Below are positions 1 through 5,994 of a DNA stretch of 6,401 nucleotides, one piece after another. Source of the DNA: JBFWIL01 sp050256015. GTDB lineage: Bacteria > Bacteroidota > Bacteroidia > Bacteroidales > Prolixibacteraceae. Within the stretch, counting starts at the first letter, position 1. Each line of letters begins with the position of its first letter. A model generated the notes under the pieces. That model did no database searches. It was not told the DNA's origin and was given only the letters and a program-made list of their open reading frames with translations. A program made the position numbers and the translations under genes. The stretch spans positions 1-6,401 of the forward strand of contig JBFWIL010000158.1 in NCBI GenBank assembly GCA_050256015.1, in the 5' to 3' direction.

Positions 1-132
1 CGGGATAAAGTTGACCCGGCCGCTCCTGCTTATTTAGTCATCTTCGACCGTCGCCCCGGGGCCCGGCAAAAACCCTGGAGCGAACGTATTAAATGGGAAA
101 CGGATAAAGATATTACCATCGTCGGAGCATAG
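1..132 (+). CDS. C-terminal end of a probable AAA-ATPase-like / PD-(D/E)XK-type protein (5' truncated by window)
   Basis: Frame 1 of the plus strand is open from the first base and ends at TAG (130-132), giving 43 residues. The fragment contains AYLVIFDRRPG (residues 10-20), then KPWSERIKWE (24-33) and finishes DITIVGA. This hydrophobic strand, FDRR, PW-ER and a terminal ITVVG-like strand resemble, from memory, the C-terminus of the AAA-ATPase-like proteins with a PD-(D/E)XK nuclease-like domain that occur in many copies in Bacteroidota genomes. It has no start codon in view, so only the end of the gene is seen. The codons look genuinely coding, and the segment is about 53 % GC by hand count. 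It is convergent with all other genes, and its stop codon directly abuts the esterase remnant on the other strand. That it is coding is fairly sure; the family is tentative, and no ATPase or nuclease motif lies in the visible part. Confidence 0.6.
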   Translation, partial: RDKVDPAAPAYLVIFDRRPGARQKPWSERIKWETDKDITIVGA

Positions 133-303
133 GAACTGTTGAGGCACAAATTCAGATAAGTAGTCACGCCAGTTTTTCCAAATATGACCGCCATCACTTT
201 CACGGTAAACGTATGGCATTCACATACTATACAGTTTGGCCCGGTATTCCGTTACATTTTTATACAAGAAGTCATCTTTCCCGCCACTGATAATAAAAAT
301 ATT
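133..303 (-). pseudogene. C-terminal remnant of a second XynZ-type esterase, with in-frame stop
   Basis: About 56 codons correspond to residues 343-398 of the intact esterase at 4779-5981. The remnant reads FIISGGKDDFLYKN, continues through an EYRAKL segment, and then GGHIWKNW and SEFVPQQF. It retains the equivalents of the catalytic Asp and His but lacks the nucleophile-Ser domain entirely. A TGA at 220-222 replaces the GGA (Gly370) of the intact gene, so it cannot be read through. After QQF, where the intact protein ends within two residues, the frame has CTA instead of a stop and runs on antisense into the plus-strand gene, stopping at 34-36. This shows that its natural end has been lost. 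Its C-terminal eight residues differ from those of the intact esterase, so it derives from a paralogue and is not a simple copy. It is joined upstream, in frame, to a transketolase fragment. The residues between the two (about 304-318) have no clear origin. Confidence 0.85.
171..282. repeat. 112-bp direct repeat, copy A (in the esterase remnant)
   Basis: This copy matches 4823-4934 in the same orientation at a constant offset of 4652 bp, with 107 of 112 identical bases. The mismatches are at 181, 193, 202, 222 and 231, and 232-282 is a perfect 51-bp run. At all five mismatches copy A carries A on the plus strand (T on the coding strand). Two changes are silent, one gives Glu to Asp, one gives Asp to Tyr, and one creates the TGA at 220-222. 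Similarity collapses immediately outside: 149-170 still aligns but with eight mismatches in 22 bases, and nothing obvious aligns beyond 283 at the nucleotide level. Confidence 0.95.
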
Positions 304-318
304 GGTAACCGAGGCTAC

Positions 319-541
319 ATGATGACCAGCCAGCACAGATTTAAATTTCCCGTAGCTGTCAAGCAACGAATCCGGAATAAAGCCACGACGGGACAATACC
401 GCATAATAACCTTCCACACTATGGCCTTTACTCATAATAAAGCGATCCACCGGTATGACCACCTTCTGCATTGTATATGATTTCAAGGGTACGTATACGG
501 ATTTCAATTGCTTCTTTCTCTAATTCCTTTATTTCAACCAT
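319..541 (-). pseudogene. Transketolase N-terminal subunit remnant (internal deletion, frameshift, no 3' part)
   Basis: An ATG at 539-541 opens MVEIKELEKEAIEIRIR, followed by EIIYNAEGGHTGGS. This is the start of the thiamine-diphosphate-binding N-terminal subunit of split-type transketolases, with the GGHTGGS motif. The frame then ends at TAA 428-430 after only 37 codons. From 447 a second frame resumes the family with DRFIMSKGHSVEGYYAVL and then a YGKFKSVLAGH segment. The roughly 28 residues normally between HTGGSLS and DRFxxSKGH are missing, and the two parts are in different frames. After LAGH the family sequence stops (expected next would be the substrate-loop and GSLGxGLS region), and the reading frame passes into an esterase tail. 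The original start lies 89 bp after the permease stop on the same strand, so the intact gene was probably the next gene of the sugar operon. The product of either fragment cannot be an active transketolase. Confidence 0.9.
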
Positions 542-630
542 TTTTTCGATTGTTCATTCCTGACTATTGATGAATCTTTTAATCCATCATTTGTTTTTTA
601 ATTCACCCTCTTTTCTCACATTTGTTCCTC

Positions 631-1647
631 TTATGAATTTGACATGGATATTAATACCAATGCGATCAGAAAAAATACAAACATAACAGTCAGCAAGGTA
701 TTGGTGCCTTTAGGGGCTCCTTTAAACTCTTTCCAGATAAATACACCCCATAAGATGGCAACTACCGGGGCCGCATTACTCAAGGCATACGATATGGCAG
801 GGTTCGCCGTCCCTGCCGACATGAAACTCACGACCATACCAACCATCCAGATAAATCCGCCCATGACTCCTGTTAAATGAGTTGTTAAACTACCTTTAAA
901 ATATTCCTTAATCCTCACACGTTCCCCCTGTACCGGGTAACGCATAAAAACCGGGTTAAAAACCGGTGTGCTTACAGCTACACCCAAGGCAAAGAAAAAA
1001 ACACCGCTAAACGGGGTGAGCGTACCGGAACCTCCCGAAACAAAACTGTTATCCAACGATTTGACTACCAGCCCATAGAAAAAGGCGATCAGCAGGCCGG
1101 CGGATACAGATAAAATGATCCCCTGAGCTGAAGGCTTTTTTTGCTCCTTTGCTAAACGCCGGTAGGAAAGCATGCTCAGGTAAATCGCTGCTATTATTAG
1201 GACAATGCCGGTAAAAAGAAACAATACATTGCCCTGGGGAGAACCTTTGTCTATGACTACCAATATAAAATTAAACAGGATGCCCAGTACCCAGGCCAAA
1301 CCTCCTCCTATGGGAAAACCTACCGACATGCCTGCAACGGCTATCGCCGCAGTCAGTAAAATATTGCCCAGGTTCCAGACAACCCCGCCGAGCATCGCGT
1401 TCCCTATGCTCGAAGCATTGGCCTGGGAAAGATCCTCTAAAAAAGTACGTCCCTCGCTGCCCATGCTGCCTGCCGTAACGACTGCAAGGGTGGCGGTCAG
1501 CAGTAATCCAAGGGTCAAATCCCAGTAAAACAGTTCAAAACGCCAGCTTTTTGCTGCCAGCTTGATCGTGTTGGCCCAGGATCCCCAGCATATCATCGTA
1601 ATGACAAAGAAAAACAGGGCCAACCCGTAATTATGTATTAATATCAT
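631..1647 (-). CDS. Ten-helix sugar permease of the DMT superfamily (GRP/RhaT/ureide-permease-like)
   Basis: This is a 338-residue, strongly hydrophobic inner-membrane protein. I read ten membrane segments at about 8-25, 39-60, 82-105, 110-133, 140-160, 176-196, 212-232, 255-277, 284-305 and 316-334. A basic loop (RRLAKEQKK, 163-171) separates the two five-helix halves, the usual drug/metabolite-transporter inverted repeat. Family-like stretches include ICWGSWANTIKLA near the N-terminus, WRFELFYWD at 35-43, GGGLAWVLGILFNF at 114-127 and AAPVVAILWGVFIWKE at 292-307. The same kind of protein is annotated as glucose/ribose uptake permease, L-rhamnose-proton symporter or ureide permease. The position next to an aldose isomerase and a sugar kinase favours sugar-proton symport, but the substrate is not readable. 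The start at 1645-1647 lacks a Shine-Dalgarno. It is separated from the isomerase by 139 bp, so it may have its own promoter. Confidence 0.85.
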   Translation of the reverse strand: MILIHNYGLALFFFVITMICWGSWANTIKLAAKSWRFELFYWDLTLGLLLTATLAVVTAGSMGSEGRTFLEDLSQANASSIGNAMLGGVVWNLGNILLTAAIAVAGMSVGFPIGGGLAWVLGILFNFILVVIDKGSPQGNVLFLFTGIVLIIAAIYLSMLSYRRLAKEQKKPSAQGIILSVSAGLLIAFFYGLVVKSLDNSFVSGGSGTLTPFSGVFFFALGVAVSTPVFNPVFMRYPVQGERVRIKEYFKGSLTTHLTGVMGGFIWMVGMVVSFMSAGTANPAISYALSNAAPVVAILWGVFIWKEFKGAPKGTNTLLTVMFVFFLIALVLISMSNS

Positions 1648-1700
1648 CGCTTATTATTCTTTATTGTTAAAACTCCGTGATTAGGTTTCGTGAATGTCTG

Positions 1701-1720
1701 GTATTTATCCAAATAAATAC
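1701..1720. promoter_or_regulatory. Perfect 8-bp inverted repeat in the isomerase-permease gap (possible operator or RNA hairpin)
   Basis: On the plus strand GTATTTAT (1701-1708) is followed by CCAA and then ATAAATAC (1713-1720), an exact inverted complement. It sits in the middle of the 139-bp gap 1648-1786, 53 bp upstream of the permease start. The dyad could be a repressor site or a transcript hairpin. No T-run follows on the minus strand, so it does not look like a terminator. I found no convincing Bacteroidota -7 (TAnnTTTG) element in this gap. The remainder of the gap shows nothing else recognisable. Confidence 0.35.
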
Positions 1721-1786
1721 AATCCGGAACACAACTGCAGGAACCGTCATTAACTTAAACGCCTGATTTTATTATGATTCCTGACT

Positions 1787-3202
1787 TTACTCATGCTTAT
1801 AAACCTCCCAGCCCAGGTAATTGCCAATGGCTTCTTCCAGGATACCGGACACATGACCACGCACCATCCCGACGTGGTGCTCAAATCCGTTCCTGCACAG
1901 GTATTTCATTAATCGCTGAAGATTCGGTATCTCACATACGGCAATTCCGCCGTCCATGCCATACGGATCATCGGTCATGATTCCTTCTCCAAGGTATGAC
2001 TTGATTTTCCCTTTACGGTCATCGGTCGAGATCCGGAAATAGGTCATATCGCCTGCGGATACTTTCCCTTTTACTGCTCCAAAAGTATCTTCGCTGCCCA
2101 AAACCGTACCCAGAACATCCAGGCTCCCGATCTCAATATCATTCCCGAAAAAGGACTTCGGGTAATTACTGCAGTGGGTACACACAACTTTGTCCCTCTC
2201 TTCGGCATAGTTATTATTCCAGTCCAGAATAGCGGATGGGCTTTGTGCGGCCAGGGCCAATGCATACATCGATATGGAACCGGCTACATCGACCTCACAG
2301 GCCGAGGGTTTTAACTGTTCTCCCAGCATGCTCATGGTCACACAGACTGCACAGCCGTAATTCTTCTCGACAGAGTCCCAGCACTGAAGGGCAGATATAT
2401 CTATCTGATTTTCAAACATCCAGTGCTCTACTGCCAATCCCAAACGCGCCTGACGGGATATCTTGCCCGTGGACACGCCTGTACAATCACCATAAGACCG
2501 GATCGCTGCTACCTTCTCCTCTACCGAATGATCTTTTTCATCTATCTTCCCGGCTGCCGAGATAATCTCTGACATATCTACCGGTACTACGGTAATGCCG
2601 TACTGCTGTAACAGCTTCTCGCTTACCCGCATCGTCTGGAACCCGACCGGACGGGTGCCGATGGCTCCTACCCTAAGATTTTTAAAACCTCTCACTACCC
2701 GGCAGATCCCTGCAAATTTTATTAAATCATTCGTAAATGCCATGCTATCCAAACCGTAGGTGTGGTACGCGGTATCCGTAAACTTTATACCATACTGATA
2801 AAAATTATTGCATACCGACAGTTTGCCGCAAAAAGCATCCCTGCGGCTCTTTACATCTACCTTGTCATTCTCGTCATCACACGCCTGTACCAGGACCGGT
2901 ACATTTAAGCCAGACAGGCTGATGCTGTTTACTACACCTATTTCATAGCCGAAGTTGGGAAGAATGACTATTATCCCTTCTATTAAGTCGGCATGCTTTT
3001 TAAAAAAATCTGCACACTTCACCGCATCTATGTACTCTTCAATATTGCCGGTCGGAGTCTCTTCAGCAGGAAGAATTACATATCCATAACCCATTGAGCT
3101 CAGTTTTGACAGTACTTTCTTCCTTGCTGCTATGGCCAGTTCATAATTGAATATGTTACGCGTGGCGATTATTACGCCAAATGTTTGTTTTGCTTGATTC
3201 AT
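1787..3202 (-). CDS. L-fucose/L-arabinose isomerase-superfamily protein
   Basis: This 471-residue cytoplasmic protein belongs to the FucI/AraA-like ketol-isomerase superfamily, which interconverts aldoses and ketoses with a divalent metal, usually Mn2+. The N-terminal Rossmann-like half starts FGVIIATRNIFN (8-19), and the central domain contains RVGAIGTRPVGFQT (177-190). The C-terminal half carries the metal site. E303 (in ACEVDV) and D327 (in AILDWNN) are 24 residues apart, the same spacing as Glu337 and Asp361 of E. coli FucI. H450 (in VRGHVSG) is the likely third ligand, equivalent to FucI His528. The protein is much shorter than FucI (about 590 residues) and near AraA length, and belongs to a subgroup usually labelled only 'L-fucose/L-arabinose isomerase family'. 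The start is 18 bp after the kinase stop, so the two are surely co-transcribed. No Shine-Dalgarno is visible. The isomerase role is well supported; the sugar is unknown. Confidence 0.88.
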   Translation of the reverse strand: MNQAKQTFGVIIATRNIFNYELAIAARKKVLSKLSSMGYGYVILPAEETPTGNIEEYIDAVKCADFFKKHADLIEGIIVILPNFGYEIGVVNSISLSGLNVPVLVQACDDENDKVDVKSRRDAFCGKLSVCNNFYQYGIKFTDTAYHTYGLDSMAFTNDLIKFAGICRVVRGFKNLRVGAIGTRPVGFQTMRVSEKLLQQYGITVVPVDMSEIISAAGKIDEKDHSVEEKVAAIRSYGDCTGVSTGKISRQARLGLAVEHWMFENQIDISALQCWDSVEKNYGCAVCVTMSMLGEQLKPSACEVDVAGSISMYALALAAQSPSAILDWNNNYAEERDKVVCTHCSNYPKSFFGNDIEIGSLDVLGTVLGSEDTFGAVKGKVSAGDMTYFRISTDDRKGKIKSYLGEGIMTDDPYGMDGGIAVCEIPNLQRLMKYLCRNGFEHHVGMVRGHVSGILEEAIGNYLGWEVYKHE

Positions 3203-3220
3203 CGTTTTATGTTTTATGGT

Positions 3221-4732
3221 TTATTGATAATGTCCCGAATCATATCTTGTGCGTCCGACGGCTCTTTGCCATCCGTCGTAAAGTTTGTCTCTTTCATTTT
3301 TCCCCATCCCCGGATGAAAAAAACGGGAGGGTTCCCTCAACGATTTTATTTCAGTTAAATCTGCCCAAAAACCGGTTGCAAGACCTGCCATGAAAGTGGA
3401 ACCAAGGGCGGAAAGTTCTTCCAGGTCAGAACGAACTACCGTTCTGTTCAATATATCAGCCTGAAACTGCATCAAAAAGTCATTCCTCGTCGGACCTCCG
3501 TCTACACGCAACTCTTTCAGTTCAATGTCTTCCCGGTTTTCCATTAAGCATATCAGGTCCTTTATCTGATAGGCAATGCTTTCCAGTGCGGATCTGACAA
3601 TATGCGCTTTAGTCGTGTCTCGGGTTATTCCCGTTATGCTGGCCCGGGCCTGATTATCCCAGTATGGCGCACCAAGACCGACAAAAGCAGGAACGAAATA
3701 AACACCGTTATTCCCACCAGACATCACAGCAAGCTCTTCTGTTTCATCTGCGCTTCTTATCAGTTCCAGTTCTTTTTTCAACCAGTTAATGGTATCTCCG
3801 GTGCAATGGATGTTTCCTTCAAATACATACTGAATCTTTTTCCCAGCCCCGTAACCAATCGAGGTAACCAATCCCCGGGGCGAATCCAGAGGCCGCCCAC
3901 CGATATTCATCATGACAGAAGAGCCGGTGCCATAAGTGGCTTTCCCCATCCCCGAAGAAAAACAATTTTGACCAAAGAGAGCGGCATGAGAATCTCCCAG
4001 AAGCCCTGAAACGGGAACCGGAATATCGAATACCACCGCAGGATCGGTATATCCAAAAATCTCATCACTGAACTTAACCTCCGGAAACATGCTTCTATGC
4101 AGCCCGAAAAGCGCGATCAGTTCTTCATCCCAGGCCAGTGTGTGAATGTTGAACAGCAGCGTCCGGCACGCGTTAGTGTAATCCGTCGCATGAACATTCC
4201 CCCCTGTCAGGTTCCATAAGAGCCACGAATCGATTGTTCCAAAAAGTAACTCTCCGTTATTTGCCCTTGAAGAAAGACCGGGTGTGTTCTTTATTATCCA
4301 GTGAAGTTTACTGCCCGAAAAATAGGGATCTATTATTAATCCGGTTTTTTCTGTGATCATCCCGGAAAAACCTTCTTCTTTCAACTCATTACAAAAACCA
4401 ACTCCCCGCTGGCATTGCCAAACCGCAGCATTTGCAACTGCCTCCCCTGTCTCCTTATCCCAAATCAATGCTGTTTCCCGTTGATTGGTTATGGCAATGC
4501 CGGCCAACTCATCTGGAAAAACTTTGTTTTTCGTCGTTATTCGCTTAATGCCTTCAAGAGTATTGATGAAAATCTCTGTAGGATTATGTTCGACAAAACC
4601 CGGCTGGGGATAATACTGTTGATGTGCAATGGTAATGCGATCAATTAACTTAGCTCCTTTATTAAATAAAATGACTTTTGTTGAGGAAGTGCTTTGGTCA
4701 ATTGCTAAAATGTATTTTTTTGAATTGTTCAT
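3221..4732 (-). CDS. FGGY-family carbohydrate kinase, glycerol-kinase-like with altered substrate pocket
   Basis: This 503-residue cytoplasmic kinase is close to E. coli GlpK in length and alignment. The N-terminal phosphate loop is DQSTSSTK (12-19). Both FGGY signatures fit: YFSGSKLHWIIKN (137-149), and A364 to E384 containing TGIT and HIVRSALE. The adenosine side shows YGTG (267-270) and DGGPTRND (411-418). By alignment with GlpK, the substrate residues R85, E86, W105, Y137 and catalytic base D247 are kept. GlpK Gln246 is Ser248 here and GlpK Phe270 is Ser272 (GTGSS rather than GTGCF). The Gly-rich loop of GlpK used for fructose-1,6-bisphosphate inhibition is also missing near 230-238. Glycerol kinase is therefore possible but not secure. 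With an aldose isomerase 18 bp downstream, a ketose or small polyol is the likelier substrate. The gene starts 46 bp after the esterase stop; a weak AGG lies about 9 bases before the ATG. Confidence 0.88.
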   Translation of the reverse strand: MNNSKKYILAIDQSTSSTKVILFNKGAKLIDRITIAHQQYYPQPGFVEHNPTEIFINTLEGIKRITTKNKVFPDELAGIAITNQRETALIWDKETGEAVANAAVWQCQRGVGFCNELKEEGFSGMITEKTGLIIDPYFSGSKLHWIIKNTPGLSSRANNGELLFGTIDSWLLWNLTGGNVHATDYTNACRTLLFNIHTLAWDEELIALFGLHRSMFPEVKFSDEIFGYTDPAVVFDIPVPVSGLLGDSHAALFGQNCFSSGMGKATYGTGSSVMMNIGGRPLDSPRGLVTSIGYGAGKKIQYVFEGNIHCTGDTINWLKKELELIRSADETEELAVMSGGNNGVYFVPAFVGLGAPYWDNQARASITGITRDTTKAHIVRSALESIAYQIKDLICLMENREDIELKELRVDGGPTRNDFLMQFQADILNRTVVRSDLEELSALGSTFMAGLATGFWADLTEIKSLREPSRFFHPGMGKNERDKLYDGWQRAVGRTRYDSGHYQ

Positions 4733-4778
4733 TTAGTAACCTGTGTATTTTACATATGAATCAAAATAACCATAGTGA

Positions 4779-5981
4779 TTATTTAAAAAGCATCGGCGTT
4801 AATTCAGAGAGATATAATCTCCAGTTTTTCCAGATATGACCGCCTTCACTTTCGCGGTAAACGTATGGCATTCCCATACTATCCAGTTTGGCCCGGTATT
4901 CCGTTACATTTTTATACAAGAAGTCATCTTTCCCAATGCCTATCCAGTAAAGCTTGTAACCATTCTTCATCTGGATTTTAAGAGTCCCGTCAATATTTTC
5001 GTACACTTTTGAAGTTGTGTCCTGGCTTGGTAAAATAGCCGCAGAGAATAAACCAACATAATCAAAAGTATTGGGATAATACCTGGAAATATGCAGCGAG
5101 TGGAATCCTCCCATTGACAAACCAGCAATGGCACGGTGAGCTTTATCCGGCTTAGCCCGGTAATTGTTTTCCACAAAACCGATTATTTCTTTAAACCCGG
5201 TTTCAAAGGCACCTTTGACGTCTGCTCTGTCCTTCTCGTTGCCCGGTTTGTAAAAGCCCAAACTACTTTCGCCTGGCGCGGCCTCCATAGCAGTATGTCC
5301 GTTTGGCATGACAACAATCATTGGTTTTGCTTTCCCCTGGCTAATCAGGTTATCCAATATCTGGGTTGCCCTTCCGAAAGAAACCCATTCATCTTCATCT
5401 CCGCCATATCCGTGTAAAAGATAGAGTACCGGGTATCTATCCTTGCTGTTTTCATAACCAGGAGGTGTATAAATGTTGATGCGTCGGTCCATCCCCAAAC
5501 TTTTCGAGTTGTACCAACAATGGGTTAACGAACCATGGGGTACGTCATTTACTTTGTACAGATCAGCCTGTCCGTTTCCCACTACGAATATATTGCTGAT
5601 GGTGGCAAAGTCGCGAAAAACATATGGATTATTCGGATCGGTGGTTGCAACGCCATCCACTACGAACAAATACATGTACAATTCTGATTCAAGAGGCTTG
5701 GTTGTTAGTGTCCAAACGCCATTCTCATCTTTGGCCATGGGCAACAAGCCTGTTCCAACTACCCCACCTACCGGGTTTTCTTCCACTTTATCGGCAAAAT
5801 CTCCGGCTACTTCCACTTTTTTGGCGTTGGGTGCGATAAACCTGAAGGTTACCGAATTATCGGGATTAACGACTGCTGATTCAATTTCCTGCCCACCAAA
5901 AATATTTTGTTGTGCGGAAGCGCTTAGCACGAGTGTTAAGGCAATTGCTGCAAAGAATAAGATTTTTTTCATTTGATTCAT
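4779..5981 (-). CDS. Secreted carbohydrate esterase (CBM48-like N-terminal domain plus XynZ/feruloyl-esterase-type hydrolase)
   Basis: This 400-residue protein begins with a signal peptide (KK, hydrophobic 7-19, ending SASA-Q near residue 23/24), so it is exported, probably to the periplasm. Residues about 40-140 form an immunoglobulin-like E-set domain of the CBM48 type (VTFRFIAPNAKKVEVAGDF). From about 150 an alpha/beta-hydrolase of the putative-esterase family (PF00756, XynZ feruloyl-esterase group) follows, with YTPPGY, PVLYLLHGYGGDEDEW and the nucleophile elbow GLSMGG, Ser289. Asp352 or Asp353 (GKDDF) and His382 (GGHIW) complete the triad. Such enzymes remove acyl groups, for example ferulate or acetate, from plant-type polysaccharides; the exact ester is unknown. 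The start is 13 bp after the upstream stop, indicating co-transcription. Met4 (MKKILFF) is an equally good start. Its last 50 codons overlap the direct repeat shared with the remnant at 133-303. Confidence 0.88.
   Translation of the reverse strand: MNQMKKILFFAAIALTLVLSASAQQNIFGGQEIESAVVNPDNSVTFRFIAPNAKKVEVAGDFADKVEENPVGGVVGTGLLPMAKDENGVWTLTTKPLESELYMYLFVVDGVATTDPNNPYVFRDFATISNIFVVGNGQADLYKVNDVPHGSLTHCWYNSKSLGMDRRINIYTPPGYENSKDRYPVLYLLHGYGGDEDEWVSFGRATQILDNLISQGKAKPMIVVMPNGHTAMEAAPGESSLGFYKPGNEKDRADVKGAFETGFKEIIGFVENNYRAKPDKAHRAIAGLSMGGFHSLHISRYYPNTFDYVGLFSAAILPSQDTTSKVYENIDGTLKIQMKNGYKLYWIGIGKDDFLYKNVTEYRAKLDSMGMPYVYRESEGGHIWKNWRLYLSELTPMLFK
4823..4934. repeat. 112-bp direct repeat, copy B (inside the intact esterase)
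   Basis: This is the partner of 171-282, with 107 of 112 bases identical in the same orientation. It encodes the esterase segment from about Gly350 to Trp387, including the catalytic Asp and His. Copies A and B flank the 3' end of the esterase gene, the kinase, the isomerase and the permease, so they bracket about 4.5 kb. Confidence 0.95.
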
Positions 5982-5994
5982 GTTTATTATCAGG

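Noticed and set aside
34..219. Minus-strand open frame of 61 codons starting MPYVYRES
   Set aside because: It is only the part of the esterase remnant after the nonsense codon at 220-222, and its last 30 or so codons are antisense to the plus-strand gene.
184..480. Plus-strand open frame of 98 codons
   Set aside because: It is antisense to the transketolase-esterase remnant and resembles no family.
220..507. Minus-strand open frame of 95 codons as a new small fusion protein
   Set aside because: Its first codons are out of frame with the transketolase start, its middle is a transketolase fragment and its end an esterase tail cut by TGA. It has no complete domain, so I treat it as decay, not as a new gene.
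568..599. Hairpin TGATGAATC-TTTT-AATCCATCA followed by a T-rich stretch, as a plus-strand terminator
   Set aside because: On the plus-strand RNA the stem has only five clean pairs before an A-C mismatch, and it lies over 400 bp from the plus-strand stop. On the minus-strand RNA the stem is better (two G-U pairs) but no T-run follows.
1777..1786. Ten-base match ATTCCTGACT also at 556-565
   Set aside because: Ten-base repeats are expected by chance many times in a window of this size.
3221..4732. Naming the kinase glpK
   Set aside because: Two substrate-pocket positions differ from GlpK and the genomic partners are sugar-isomerising, so a glycerol kinase name would overstate the evidence.
4733..4778. 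Bacteroidota-type -7 promoter element (TTATTTTG) before the kinase
   Set aside because: It has one mismatch to TAnnTTTG in its first two bases and no fitting -33 element. The kinase may simply be read through from the esterase.
5473..5976. Plus-strand open frame of 167 codons, the longest of several opposite to the intact genes (others at 1205-1528, 2236-2565, 3602-4009)
   Set aside because: Low-complexity translations opposite well-conserved minus-strand coding sequence; shadows.
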